The notes beneath the pieces were generated by a model. It searched no databases and had not been told where the DNA came from. It worked only from the letters and a program-made list of their open reading frames with translations. The translations under genes and the position numbers were made by a program. Below are positions 17,407-25,791 of a DNA stretch of 64,000 bases, in pieces (position 1 is the first letter of the stretch; the number at the start of each line of letters is the position of its first letter). Origin of the DNA: Flavobacterium potami (GTDB lineage Bacteria > Bacteroidota > Bacteroidia > Flavobacteriales > Flavobacteriaceae); NCBI RefSeq assembly GCF_020026915.1, contig NZ_JAINUY010000006.1, forward strand, positions 248,001 through 312,000, read 5' to 3'.

Positions 17407-18486
17407 TCACAAATTAAATATTTTATAACTCTGATGCGTTGATTTTACAATCGCTTCGGTTCTTTCAGGATGTGTGTCAGAAATAAAAAGCTGTCCAAAC
17501 GTTTCGCTGTTGACCATTTCTACAATCTTGGCAACACGTGTTTCGTCCAGTTTGTCAAAAATATCATCAAACAGGAGAATTGGTTTAACCCCGCTTTGTT
17601 TTTTTAAAAACTCAAATTGAGCCAATTTTAAAGCGATCAAAAAAGATTTCTGTTGTCCTTGCGATCCGAATTTTTTTATCGGATGTGAATCAATTTCAAA
17701 AGACAAATCATCTTTGTGAACACCGACCGTTGTATAATGCAAAGCACGATCTTTATTGATGTTTTCTTGTAAAAGTGTCAGTAGGTCTTTTTCAAACAAA
17801 TGACTTTCGTATACCAATTGCACACTTTCTTCAGATCCAGTTATGGCTTGATGGTGTTTATTAAATATAGGTATAAATTCTTCTAGAAAATCTTTTCTTT
17901 TCTCAAAAATAGATTTTCCGTATTCATTCAATTGTTCGTTATATATAGATAAGGTGTCATTGTCAAAAGTATGGTTGAGTGCAAAATATTTCAAAAGTGC
18001 ATTTCGCTGTACAATCACTTTTTGATATTGAATAAGCTGATGTAAATAAGCAGAATCCAATTGAGAAATCACGCTGTCCATAAATTTACGACGGGTTTCG
18101 CTTCCTTCCACAATCAAATCTCTATCAGCTGGCGAAATAATTACAAGTGGAATAAAACCGATATGATCCGAGAATTTATCATACGCTTTTCCATTTCGTT
18201 TCAGAACCTTCTTTTGTCCTTTTTTTAAACTGCAGACAATTTGCTCTGTTCTTTCGTTTTTATCGAGTTCGGCATCAATCACAAAAAACTCTTCTCCGTG
18301 TTTGATGTTTTGCACAGCAAGCGGATTAAAATAACTTTTTCCGTAGGCTAAATGATAAATAGCATCCAGGACATTGGTTTTTCCAATGCCGTTTTTACCC
18401 ACAAAACAGTTGATCTTGACGTCGAAATCAAAGCTTGCTTCGGAAAAGTTTTTATAATTGAATAATGAGATCTTGTTTAAATGCAT
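17407..18486 (-). CDS. recF: DNA replication and repair protein RecF
   Basis: RecF is an SMC-like ATPase that helps load RecA at single-strand gaps. The 359-residue length matches. Motifs: [19 protein letters not shown] at the N-terminus, Walker [49 protein letters not shown], the ABC signature-like [17 protein letters not shown], and Walker [14 protein letters not shown]. It is transcribed away from the TPR membrane protein gene. No dnaA or dnaN adjoins, as usual in Flavobacteria. Confidence 0.96.
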   Translation of the reverse strand: MHLNKISLFNYKNFSEASFDFDVKINCFVGKNGIGKTNVLDAIYHLAYGKSYFNPLAVQNIKHGEEFFVIDAELDKNERTEQIVCSLKKGQKKVLKRNGKAYDKFSDHIGFIPLVIISPADRDLIVEGSETRRKFMDSVISQLDSAYLHQLIQYQKVIVQRNALLKYFALNHTFDNDTLSIYNEQLNEYGKSIFEKRKDFLEEFIPIFNKHHQAITGSEESVQLVYESHLFEKDLLTLLQENINKDRALHYTTVGVHKDDLSFEIDSHPIKKFGSQGQQKSFLIALKLAQFEFLKKQSGVKPILLFDDIFDKLDETRVAKIVEMVNSETFGQLFISDTHPERTEAIVKSTHQSYKIFNL

Positions 18487-18728
18487 TTTTTAGGGACTCC
18501 AGGTATGAAAATTACTGTTTTGAAGCAGTAAAAATTTGAGGGTGCAAATTACCGAAAATTATCGATATAATTGGCTTAAGAGCGATTCTAAGCCGATTTA
18601 TTTTGTTCCTTGAAAGAAAGAAGATGCGAATAAGAAAAATATTTCTTTTAAAATAGTGATAAAATTGAAATTTTTTACGTCATTTTCAATAAAAATTTTA
18701 TTTTTGCCGTTCACTAAATAATTTTTAA

Positions 18729-19508
18729 ATGGCAACTTACAATAAAAGAGGATATAAGACACCAAAAGAGAAGGAAGTTAAAGAAGTTACAGAAGAACAA
18801 CAAGTAATTATTGACGAAAAAGACAGTACAACAGCTGCGGTTTTTTCAAAATTAGATGAGACAGCTTCTAAAACTGAGGATTGGGTGGCTAAAAATCAAA
18901 AAATCATTATTGGTTTAGTTGCTGGTATTGCAGTTGCTGCAATCGGTTATTTAAGTTACCAGAAATTTATTGTAAATCCAAAACAAGAAGAAGCTGCAAG
19001 CGAAATGTTTGTTGCTCAGCAAAACTTTGAAAAAGCGGTAAACGGTGTTTCTAGTGACTCATTGTTCAAATTGTCATTAAACGGTTCAGAAGGTAAATTT
19101 GGATTTATCAAAATTGCTAACGAATATTCTGGAACAGATGCTGGAAATCTTGCAAATTACTATGCTGGTATTGCTTACTTAAATACTGGTAAATTTGATG
19201 AGGCAATTAAATATTTAGGTGAATTCAAATCTGAAGATGTAATCTTAAGTGCTTTAGCAAAAGGTGCTACAGGAGATGCTTATTCTCAAAAAAACAACCA
19301 AAAAGAAGCTCTAAGTTTTTATGTAAAAGCTGCTGAAACTAACAAAAACGACTTTACAACGCCTCGTTTCTTGTTGAAAGCAGGGAAAACAGCGTTGGCT
19401 TTAGGCCAAAAAGAAGATGCATTGAAATATTTGAATGACATTAAAGAGAATTATGACAGTGCTCCAGAAGCAGCATCAGTTGATGCTTTGATTGGATTAG
19501 CGCAATAA
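18729..19508 (+). CDS. TPR-containing membrane protein (YfgM-like)
   Basis: This 259-residue protein has a charged cytoplasmic N-terminus (1-53), one transmembrane helix (about 56-76, IIIGLVAGIAVAAIGYLSY) and a C-terminal TPR region with repeats such as AGNLANYYAGIAYLNTGKFD, then LAKGATGDAYSQKNNQKEAL and LLKAGKTALALGQKEDALK. The layout resembles YfgM/ancillary SecYEG translocon proteins. In Flavobacteria this gene commonly precedes ribH, as it does here. Role unproven. Confidence 0.85.
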   Translation: MATYNKRGYKTPKEKEVKEVTEEQQVIIDEKDSTTAAVFSKLDETASKTEDWVAKNQKIIIGLVAGIAVAAIGYLSYQKFIVNPKQEEAASEMFVAQQNFEKAVNGVSSDSLFKLSLNGSEGKFGFIKIANEYSGTDAGNLANYYAGIAYLNTGKFDEAIKYLGEFKSEDVILSALAKGATGDAYSQKNNQKEALSFYVKAAETNKNDFTTPRFLLKAGKTALALGQKEDALKYLNDIKENYDSAPEAASVDALIGLAQ

Positions 19509-19525
19509 ATATTATTGTAGAGTTA

Positions 19526-19588
19526 AGATTTTAGATTTTAGATTCGTAATTTAGCAATCTAAAATTTATAAATCTAATATCTAAAATA
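19526..19588. repeat. TTTTAGATT-rich intergenic repeat
   Basis: Tandem copies of TTTTAGA followed by inverted copies (AATCTAAAAT, AATCTAATATCTAAAAT) lie between the TPR gene and ribH. They can fold into an imperfect hairpin. The element looks like a small intergenic repeat; there is no T run to support termination. Confidence 0.45.
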
Positions 19589-19593
19589 TACAG

Positions 19594-20166
19594 ATGGCTA
19601 CTGAAAATAAAAATCTATCAGAATACGATAAAAACACAATCCCAAATGCGAAAGACTTTCGATTTGGGATTGTTGTTTCTGAATGGAATGATACTATAAC
19701 AGAAGGGCTTTATAATGGTGCTTTTGATGCATTAATTGATTGTGAGGTTCCTGCTCAACAAATTATCCGTTGGAATGTTCCAGGAAGTTTTGAGTTGATT
19801 TACGGAGCAAAAAAAATGCTTCAAACTCAAAATGTTGACGCAGTTATCGTAATTGGATGCGTTATTCAGGGACAAACAAAACATTTTGATTTTGTTTGCG
19901 AAGGAGTAACACAAGGAATAAAAGACTTGAATGTTCAAACTGATATTCCAGTTATTTTCTGTGTTTTGACAGATAATAATATGCAGCAATCGATTGACAG
20001 AAGTGGCGGTGTTCACGGAAACAAAGGAACTGAAGCGGCAATAGCGGCAATAAAAATGGCATATATTCGTCAACAGGCCTCAATTGCTCACGCTTACAAT
20101 CAGCCTCTATTGGCTTCTGGTGCAATCCAAATTGAAGAAACACCTAGAAAAATCGAAAACGAATAA
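19594..20166 (+). CDS. ribH: 6,7-dimethyl-8-ribityllumazine synthase
   Basis: RibH condenses 5-amino-6-ribitylaminouracil with dihydroxybutanone phosphate in riboflavin synthesis and usually forms 60-subunit shells or pentamers. This protein has FGIVVSEWNDTITEGLYNGA, WNVPGSFELIYGAKKML, VIVIGCVIQGQTKHFDFVCE (catalytic His) and IPVIFCVLTDNN. At 190 residues it is longer than the usual 155-165, with extensions at both ends, as in other Flavobacteria. It is followed by an intrinsic terminator. Confidence 0.96.
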   Translation: MATENKNLSEYDKNTIPNAKDFRFGIVVSEWNDTITEGLYNGAFDALIDCEVPAQQIIRWNVPGSFELIYGAKKMLQTQNVDAVIVIGCVIQGQTKHFDFVCEGVTQGIKDLNVQTDIPVIFCVLTDNNMQQSIDRSGGVHGNKGTEAAIAAIKMAYIRQQASIAHAYNQPLLASGAIQIEETPRKIENE

Positions 20167-20190
20167 AGCACATTTGTTTTAAAATATTAA

Positions 20191-20227
20191 AACCTATACT
20201 GTGTAATAACGGTATAGGTTTTTTTGT
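20191..20227 (+). terminator. Intrinsic terminator after ribH
   Basis: AACCTATAC (20191-20199) pairs with GTATAGGTT (20212-20220), followed by a run of T. It sits 25 bp after the ribH stop. Confidence 0.88.
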
Positions 20228-20331
20228 TTTATTTATGATTATTCTTATTCCGAAAGCCGATCAAAATTTACTAAATTTGTACTTCTTGGTTTATAAAAAC
20301 CGAAACTAATCTTTAAAACTTTTTTTGCTTA

Positions 20332-22272
20332 ATGTCGAGTATTATTCAATTGCTTCCTGATCACGTTGCTAACCAAATTGCTGCTGGAGAGGTGGTTCAA
20401 AGACCAGCTTCAGTCGTGAAAGAATTGTTAGAAAACGCTGTAGATGCAAAAGCAACTGATATTAAATTGATTATCAAAGATGCCGGTAAATCATTGGTAC
20501 AGGTAATTGATAATGGAGTCGGAATGACTGTAACAGATGCACGTTTGTGTTTTGCACGTCATGCCACTTCAAAAATCCGCCAGGCAGAAGATTTATTTTC
20601 TCTGGGAACAAAAGGTTTTCGTGGAGAAGCTTTGGCTTCCATAGCCGCAATTGCGCACATGGAAATGAAAACCAAGCAAGATCAGGACGAACTTGGAACG
20701 CATATTGTAATCGAAGGAAGTAAATTTGTTTCGCAAGAAGTGGCGGTTTTGCCAAAAGGAACTTCGTTTGCGGTTAAAAACTTGTTTTTTAATATTCCTG
20801 CTCGTCGTAATTTCTTAAAATCAGATACAGTAGAATTTCGTCATGTTATGGATGAATTTCAACGTGTGGCTTTGGCACATCCAAATATTCATTTTAGTTT
20901 TTATCATAACGGAAGTGAAATGTACAATCTTCCCGCTGCAGGTTATCGCCAAAGAATTGTGGGAATTATGTCTGGTAAAACCAATGAGAAATTGGTACCT
21001 GTAAATGAAGAAACCGATATCATAAGTATTCAAGGATTTGTTTGTAAACCTGAGTTTGCAAAGAAAAATAGGGGAGAACAATTCTTTTTTGTAAACGATC
21101 GTTTTATTAAAAGCGGTTATCTGCATCATGCAGTAATGTCGGCTTATGATGGATTGTTGAAAGACGGTTCACAGCCAAGTTATTTTTTATTTTTAAAAGT
21201 TCCGCCAAACACAATTGATATCAATATTCATCCGACTAAAACAGAAATTAAGTTCGATGATGAATCAGCATTATATGCTATCCTAAGAGCTTCAATTAAA
21301 CATAGTTTGGGACAGTTTAATGTTGCTCCAGTTTTAGATTTTGATCGAGATTCCAATTTAGATACGCCATATCATTATAAAGATGTAGAGGCAGAAACAC
21401 CAACGATTCAGGTAGATGGAACTTTTAATCCGTTTACGGATGATAAAACCAATCAGCATTATAGTAAGACAAGTTCTGGCTCAAGTTATAGTTCTGGTTC
21501 AAATGGTTCTTCTTCATCTTCGGGATCGTCTTATTCAGGTTCTTCGTATTCAGGATATTCAAAACGGGTAGAGCCAACGGCTAGCTGGGAAAGTTTGTAT
21601 GTTGGTTTGAATACTGAAAATCCTGAGGCCATAGAAAGTTCTCCTTTTACATTCGAAAACGAAGAAGTAACCTCTTCTTTGTTTAATGATGACGAGATAG
21701 AACAATCTACTCAAAAAACATATCAAATTCATAAAAAATATATCGTTTCGCCAATTAAATCAGGAATGGTTATTGTCGATCAACATCGTGCACATCAGCG
21801 AATTTTGTATGAACAATTTTTACTGAATATGACCGTAAATCAGGCTTCAAGTCAGCAATTGCTTTTTCCGTTAGATTTGTTTTATTCGGCAACAGAAATG
21901 AAACTTATTGAAGAATTGAAACCTTCACTAGAAACAACAGGATTTGTTTTTGATGAAAGCAAAACGGATCATATTGTAGTTTCTGGAATTCCTGTAAATA
22001 TTACAGAGAGCGAGGTTTCTCTTGTAATTGAACAATTATTAAGCGATTTGCAAGACGGAATTCCGGCAAGCAGTTATAGTCAGAACGATACCATTGCCAA
22101 ATCAATGGCGAAGAGCTTAGCGGTTAAAACGGGATCTTATTTAACCGAAAAAGAACAAGATAACTTAGTAAACGGTTTGTTTGCTTGTAAAGATCCCAAT
22201 ATTTCACCTTTTCAAAAACCAACTTTCATTACGATGCGTGTGGAAGATATAGATAAAAAGTTTGCCTTATGA
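20332..22272 (+). CDS. mutL: DNA mismatch repair protein MutL
   Basis: MutL couples mismatch recognition by MutS to downstream repair. The 646-residue protein has the GHKL ATPase domain (1-335) with LLENAVDAKAT, DNGVGM and KGFRGEALASIAA, a Ser/Gly-rich linker (about 383-420), and a C-terminal dimerisation domain (about 450-646). The endonuclease motif DQHA-x2-E-x4-E is altered: residues from Asp483 read DQHRAHQRILYE, so the Ala and the first Glu are replaced. The CPHGRP zinc motif is replaced by SPFQKPT (625-631). Nicking activity is therefore doubtful. The stop overlaps the first rhomboid gene start by 4 bp. Confidence 0.96.
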   Translation: MSSIIQLLPDHVANQIAAGEVVQRPASVVKELLENAVDAKATDIKLIIKDAGKSLVQVIDNGVGMTVTDARLCFARHATSKIRQAEDLFSLGTKGFRGEALASIAAIAHMEMKTKQDQDELGTHIVIEGSKFVSQEVAVLPKGTSFAVKNLFFNIPARRNFLKSDTVEFRHVMDEFQRVALAHPNIHFSFYHNGSEMYNLPAAGYRQRIVGIMSGKTNEKLVPVNEETDIISIQGFVCKPEFAKKNRGEQFFFVNDRFIKSGYLHHAVMSAYDGLLKDGSQPSYFLFLKVPPNTIDINIHPTKTEIKFDDESALYAILRASIKHSLGQFNVAPVLDFDRDSNLDTPYHYKDVEAETPTIQVDGTFNPFTDDKTNQHYSKTSSGSSYSSGSNGSSSSSGSSYSGSSYSGYSKRVEPTASWESLYVGLNTENPEAIESSPFTFENEEVTSSLFNDDEIEQSTQKTYQIHKKYIVSPIKSGMVIVDQHRAHQRILYEQFLLNMTVNQASSQQLLFPLDLFYSATEMKLIEELKPSLETTGFVFDESKTDHIVVSGIPVNITESEVSLVIEQLLSDLQDGIPASSYSQNDTIAKSMAKSLAVKTGSYLTEKEQDNLVNGLFACKDPNISPFQKPTFITMRVEDIDKKFAL

Positions 22273-23018
22273 TGAAAATAACGCCTGTAGTAAAACAATT
22301 GTTGATAATCAATATTATATTTTTTATTGGATCGCAATTAGTGCCAGCTTCTGAGCATTTCTTAGCATTGTTTTTTCCTGAAAACCCTGAATTTAGAGTT
22401 TGGCAGCCCATAACACATATGTTCATGCATGGCGGATTCGCGCATATAGCATTTAATATGTTTGCGTTGTATTCTTTTGGCTCAACTTTAGAGCATTTTT
22501 GGGGTGGAAAGAAATTTTTATTCTTTTATATTTCCTGTGGATTGGGAGCGGCTTTGATCAATTTTGCAGTCAATTATTATTTTTACCAGGATGCAATGAA
22601 TGTTTTGATATCTAATGGATTTAATAAAACTCAAATTTTGCAGTTAATTAGTCAAGCAAAAATAGATCCAAGATGGAATGATCTTTTGAGTATATCACAA
22701 CTTCAACATTTATATGATGCTTATACTGGTGCAGTTATAGGGGCATCTGGCGCTATATATGGTTTATTGGTAGCTTTTGCCTTTATGTTTCCAAATGCTG
22801 AATTGGGTATTATGTTTATTCCAATTCCTGTAAAAGCCAAATATTTTGTGCCAATCTATATGCTTTTATTTGATGGTTTTTTTGGAATTTTTGGAAGTTC
22901 ATTAATGGGAATAGATTCTGGAATTGCACATTATGCGCATATTGGTGGTGCTTTTTTTGGATTTATGATTATGTGGTACTGGAAAAAAAATCAGTTTAAC
23001 AATAATCGTTGGAATTAA
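22269..23018 (+). CDS. Rhomboid family intramembrane serine protease (first of two)
   Basis: This 249-residue protein has six or seven hydrophobic helices, the HMFMHGGFAHIAFNM motif of the second helix, the catalytic serine in GASGAIYGLL and the catalytic histidine in HIGGAFFGF. Rhomboids cut membrane proteins within the bilayer. The start ATGATG overlaps the mutL stop by 4 bp, and a second rhomboid gene follows after 43 bp. A loop of about 55 residues between helices (around 105-150) is longer than in minimal rhomboids. Substrate unknown. Confidence 0.92.
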   Translation: MMKITPVVKQLLIINIIFFIGSQLVPASEHFLALFFPENPEFRVWQPITHMFMHGGFAHIAFNMFALYSFGSTLEHFWGGKKFLFFYISCGLGAALINFAVNYYFYQDAMNVLISNGFNKTQILQLISQAKIDPRWNDLLSISQLQHLYDAYTGAVIGASGAIYGLLVAFAFMFPNAELGIMFIPIPVKAKYFVPIYMLLFDGFFGIFGSSLMGIDSGIAHYAHIGGAFFGFMIMWYWKKNQFNNNRWN

Positions 23019-23061
23019 TTTTTAACTTTAATAATTAATTTAAAATACAAAAGAAGACTTT

Positions 23062-23925
23062 ATGAATATTCTTGATGATTTGAAGCTGCAGTACAAAATG
23101 GGCGGTATAGCAATGCGTGTTATTTATTGGAATGTTGCTTGTTTTATTGTTTCCTTAATTTTTTTCTGGCCGAATTTTGTTGGGGCATTTGATTACCCAA
23201 ATTGGCTGGCTCTATCTGCAAATCCTCAAGTTTTTTTATTCAAGCCGTGGACTTTCTTGACTTATGCTTTTTTTCATTTCGATTTTTGGCATTTGCTATT
23301 TAACATGATGGTTTTAAATTTTGCAAGCAATTTATTTTTAACCTTTTTTACTCAGAAACAATATTTGGGACTCTATGTTTTAAGTGCTATTTTCTCTGGA
23401 GTTGTTTTTGCTTTGAGTTTTTATATTTTAGGAAATACATCTTTAATAGTTGGTGCTTCGGCAGCTATTATGGCAATTTTGGTAGCCGCTACGACTTATT
23501 CGCCGTTAATGAATGTTCGTTTGTTTCTTTTTGGAAATGTAAAATTATGGCATATTACTGGTGTAATTTTGATTTTAGATTTGGTTCAATTACGTTCAGG
23601 TAATATGGGAGGACACATCTCGCACTTGGCTGGCGCCTTTTTTGGGTTTGCTTATATAAAATTGCTTCAAAACGGAACAGATTTAAGTGTTATTGTTTCT
23701 AGAACATTAGATTTCTTTGCTAATCTCTTTAGAAAATCTCCTACGACCCCATTTACAAAAGTGCATAAGAATTACAAAAAACCTACAGAAAAAACAACAT
23801 CTAAGATTGTAACGAAAGACAAAACACAGCAACAGATTGATGAGATTTTGGATAAAATCAGCCAATCAGGATATGATTGTCTGACAAAAGAAGAAAAAGA
23901 GTTTTTATTTAAGGCTGGAAAATAA
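23062..23925 (+). CDS. Rhomboid family intramembrane serine protease (second of two)
   Basis: This 287-residue protein has FLTYAFFHFDFWHLLFNMM, the catalytic serine motif as GASAAIMAIL and the histidine motif GGHISHLAGAFFGF. A cytosolic C-terminal tail of about 70 residues (TTSKIVTKDKTQQQIDEIL...GYDCLTKEEKEFLFKA) matches the small conserved tail found on many Bacteroidetes rhomboids (DUF6576-like). It is the third gene of a mutL-rhomboid-rhomboid-EEP unit. Both S and H of the dyad are present, so it should be active. Confidence 0.92.
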   Translation: MNILDDLKLQYKMGGIAMRVIYWNVACFIVSLIFFWPNFVGAFDYPNWLALSANPQVFLFKPWTFLTYAFFHFDFWHLLFNMMVLNFASNLFLTFFTQKQYLGLYVLSAIFSGVVFALSFYILGNTSLIVGASAAIMAILVAATTYSPLMNVRLFLFGNVKLWHITGVILILDLVQLRSGNMGGHISHLAGAFFGFAYIKLLQNGTDLSVIVSRTLDFFANLFRKSPTTPFTKVHKNYKKPTEKTTSKIVTKDKTQQQIDEILDKISQSGYDCLTKEEKEFLFKAGK

Positions 23926-23941
23926 ATTTGTAGGAGAAAAT

Positions 23942-24988
23942 ATGAAAAACCTTTCCTGGTTTAATAAAATAATGTTCTTTCTGAATATAGTGCTGACTGT
24001 TCTTACATTTAGTATTTATATTCTGCCGTTTTTAGCACCTAAGAGTTTTCCGCTCTTATCGGTGCTTACGTTGTTTATGCCAGCTTTTTTTGTGGCAAAC
24101 GGTCTTTTCTTTGTCTATTGGGCAATTCAGTTCAAGAAACGTCTTATTTTATCTGGATTGGTTTTGCTTATCGGAATTACTTTTATCAACAAGTTTTATA
24201 AATTTTCAGCAAAACAATATGTAGAGGACGAGAAAGATTTCTCTGTAATGAGTTATAATGTTCGTCTTTTTAATGTTTTTAAATGGTTGGATCGTGATGA
24301 TATCCCAGAGAATATAAAAGGATTTATAGACGAAAAAGATCCAGATATTCTTTGTATTCAAGAATACTCAAATTCAGCACATCTCGATTTAAAAGTTTAT
24401 CCACATCGTTATATTTTTATTGATGGAAAAAAGGTCAAAACCGGACAAGCTATTTTTTCAAAATTTCCCATTATTGATCAAGGAAAGATTATTTTTCCTA
24501 AATCGGACAACAATGTAGTGTATGCTGATATTAAGCGCGGAAAAGATGTTATTCGTGTTTATAATATGCACTTGCAATCCATTAAAATTTCTCCAGATGT
24601 TAGTGAAATTTCAGATGATATTGATAATGTGAATCAGAAGAAATCACAGCGTATCTATTCGCGAATTAGTAAAGGTTTTACACAACAGCAAGAGCAAGCG
24701 GAAATATTCAAAGAGCATATAAAAAAATGCAAAACTCCGATGATTATTTGTGGAGATATGAATAATAGCCCTTTTTCTTATGTATATAGAAACATAAAAG
24801 GAAAACTTAAAGATGCATTTGAAGAAGCTGGTGGAGGTTTTGGAGCTACTTACAAATTCAAATATTATCCTGCTAGAATTGATTATATTTTTACTGACAG
24901 TAAAATGAAAGTAAAACAATTCGAAAGTTTTCCTGATTTCGAAAATTCAGATCATTACCCGATTATGACCAGACTTTCAATGGAATAG
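23942..24988 (+). CDS. Membrane-anchored endonuclease/exonuclease/phosphatase family protein
   Basis: This 348-residue protein has three N-terminal membrane helices (about 9-30, 36-58, 65-82) and an EEP catalytic domain (about 95-348). Motifs: MSYNVRLFN, DILCIQEYS (metal-binding Glu), MHLQSIKI, ICGDMNNSPFSYVYR (catalytic Asp and Asn), RIDYIFTD and NSDHYPIM (catalytic His). The family includes DNases, sphingomyelinases and lipid phosphatases, and the membrane anchor suggests an envelope role. It starts 16 bp after the second rhomboid stop. Confidence 0.92.
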   Translation: MKNLSWFNKIMFFLNIVLTVLTFSIYILPFLAPKSFPLLSVLTLFMPAFFVANGLFFVYWAIQFKKRLILSGLVLLIGITFINKFYKFSAKQYVEDEKDFSVMSYNVRLFNVFKWLDRDDIPENIKGFIDEKDPDILCIQEYSNSAHLDLKVYPHRYIFIDGKKVKTGQAIFSKFPIIDQGKIIFPKSDNNVVYADIKRGKDVIRVYNMHLQSIKISPDVSEISDDIDNVNQKKSQRIYSRISKGFTQQQEQAEIFKEHIKKCKTPMIICGDMNNSPFSYVYRNIKGKLKDAFEEAGGGFGATYKFKYYPARIDYIFTDSKMKVKQFESFPDFENSDHYPIMTRLSME

Positions 24989-25057
24989 AATTTTTAAGAA
25001 ATTCCAAAGTTTTAAAATTCCAAAACCTAAATTCTAAATTTTTAAAAAGAGAATTTT

Positions 25058-25672
25058 TTATACGATTTTCTGTGTTTTTAGGTAATCAATAGCAAATTTT
25101 CCTTCGTTAAAAAGCAAGTCTAGAACACTTAAATTGTTGATGAAGCCATGCTTGTCATCAAAAACCTGCGTGTATTTTTCGAAAGAATTAGCGTCTTTTT
25201 TTCCATTTGCCAAATATCTAAAATCAACAAAATCTGATGTTTCATGAAAGTATTCGGTAGTTTTTCCGAATTCTAATTTCATTCTAAGGCATTTTGTTAC
25301 AGTATCAAAAACTTCAAAGTTTAAATCCATTAAAAAATGGTGTTTTTTTTCGAAAATAGGCACGATGTCGTCTTCAAAGTACTCGAAGAACGGTGAACTT
25401 CTATATGCCGCTTCAAGCGACTTAAAATGCTGTTTCTGCCAATCAAATTCATTCTCGATCAAAATGTCTTTTGTTTTTTGATGAGCTTCTTTGGAGTGTT
25501 TTACAGGGATATTTAATAATTGAATTCCGTTTGGACTATAAATATAAGTTCTGTTTCTATTAGTCTGTTTCTGAAAATTATCCTCCATTTCAAAAGTGAT
25601 ACTGTCAGATTGCGCAATTACTGCAAAATGACTAATCGATGGAAAGTAAGTTGGAAGTATTAAGGAATTCAT
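25058..25672 (-). CDS. WbqC family protein
   Basis: This 204-residue protein begins MNSLILPTYFPSISHFAVIA, then has DNFQKQTNRNRTYIYSPNGI and LNIPVKHS, the signature of WbqC-like proteins, which occur in polysaccharide and lipopolysaccharide clusters and are thought to be enzymes of unknown reaction. The ATG at 25672 is preferred to an in-frame one at 25705: the extra residues are encoded by an intergenic hairpin repeat. In Flavobacteria it regularly follows lepB, as here. Confidence 0.85.
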   Translation of the reverse strand: MNSLILPTYFPSISHFAVIAQSDSITFEMEDNFQKQTNRNRTYIYSPNGIQLLNIPVKHSKEAHQKTKDILIENEFDWQKQHFKSLEAAYRSSPFFEYFEDDIVPIFEKKHHFLMDLNFEVFDTVTKCLRMKLEFGKTTEYFHETSDFVDFRYLANGKKDANSFEKYTQVFDDKHGFINNLSVLDLLFNEGKFAIDYLKTQKIV

Positions 25673-25694
25673 TTCTATGTTTTGTTTAAAAGTT

Positions 25695-25741
25695 TCAGGT
25701 TTCAAGTTTCAAGTTTTTTAAACCTGAAACTTGAAACCTGA
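25695..25741. repeat. Hairpin repeat built from TTTCAAG/CTTGAAA units
   Basis: TCAGGTTTCAAGTTTCA (25695-25711) is the exact reverse complement of TGAAACTTGAAACCTGA (25725-25741), around an A/T-rich 13-base loop. Related TTTCAAG runs occur at about 649-662 next to the Nif3 gene. It lies between the lepB 3' end and the WbqC start, and the T run TTTTTT is in the loop, so it looks like an intergenic repeat rather than a terminator. Confidence 0.6.
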
Positions 25742-25791
25742 CTCAAGAGCTTGCTCGAACAGGCGAAGCAAACAAAAATAACTTATTTTTA

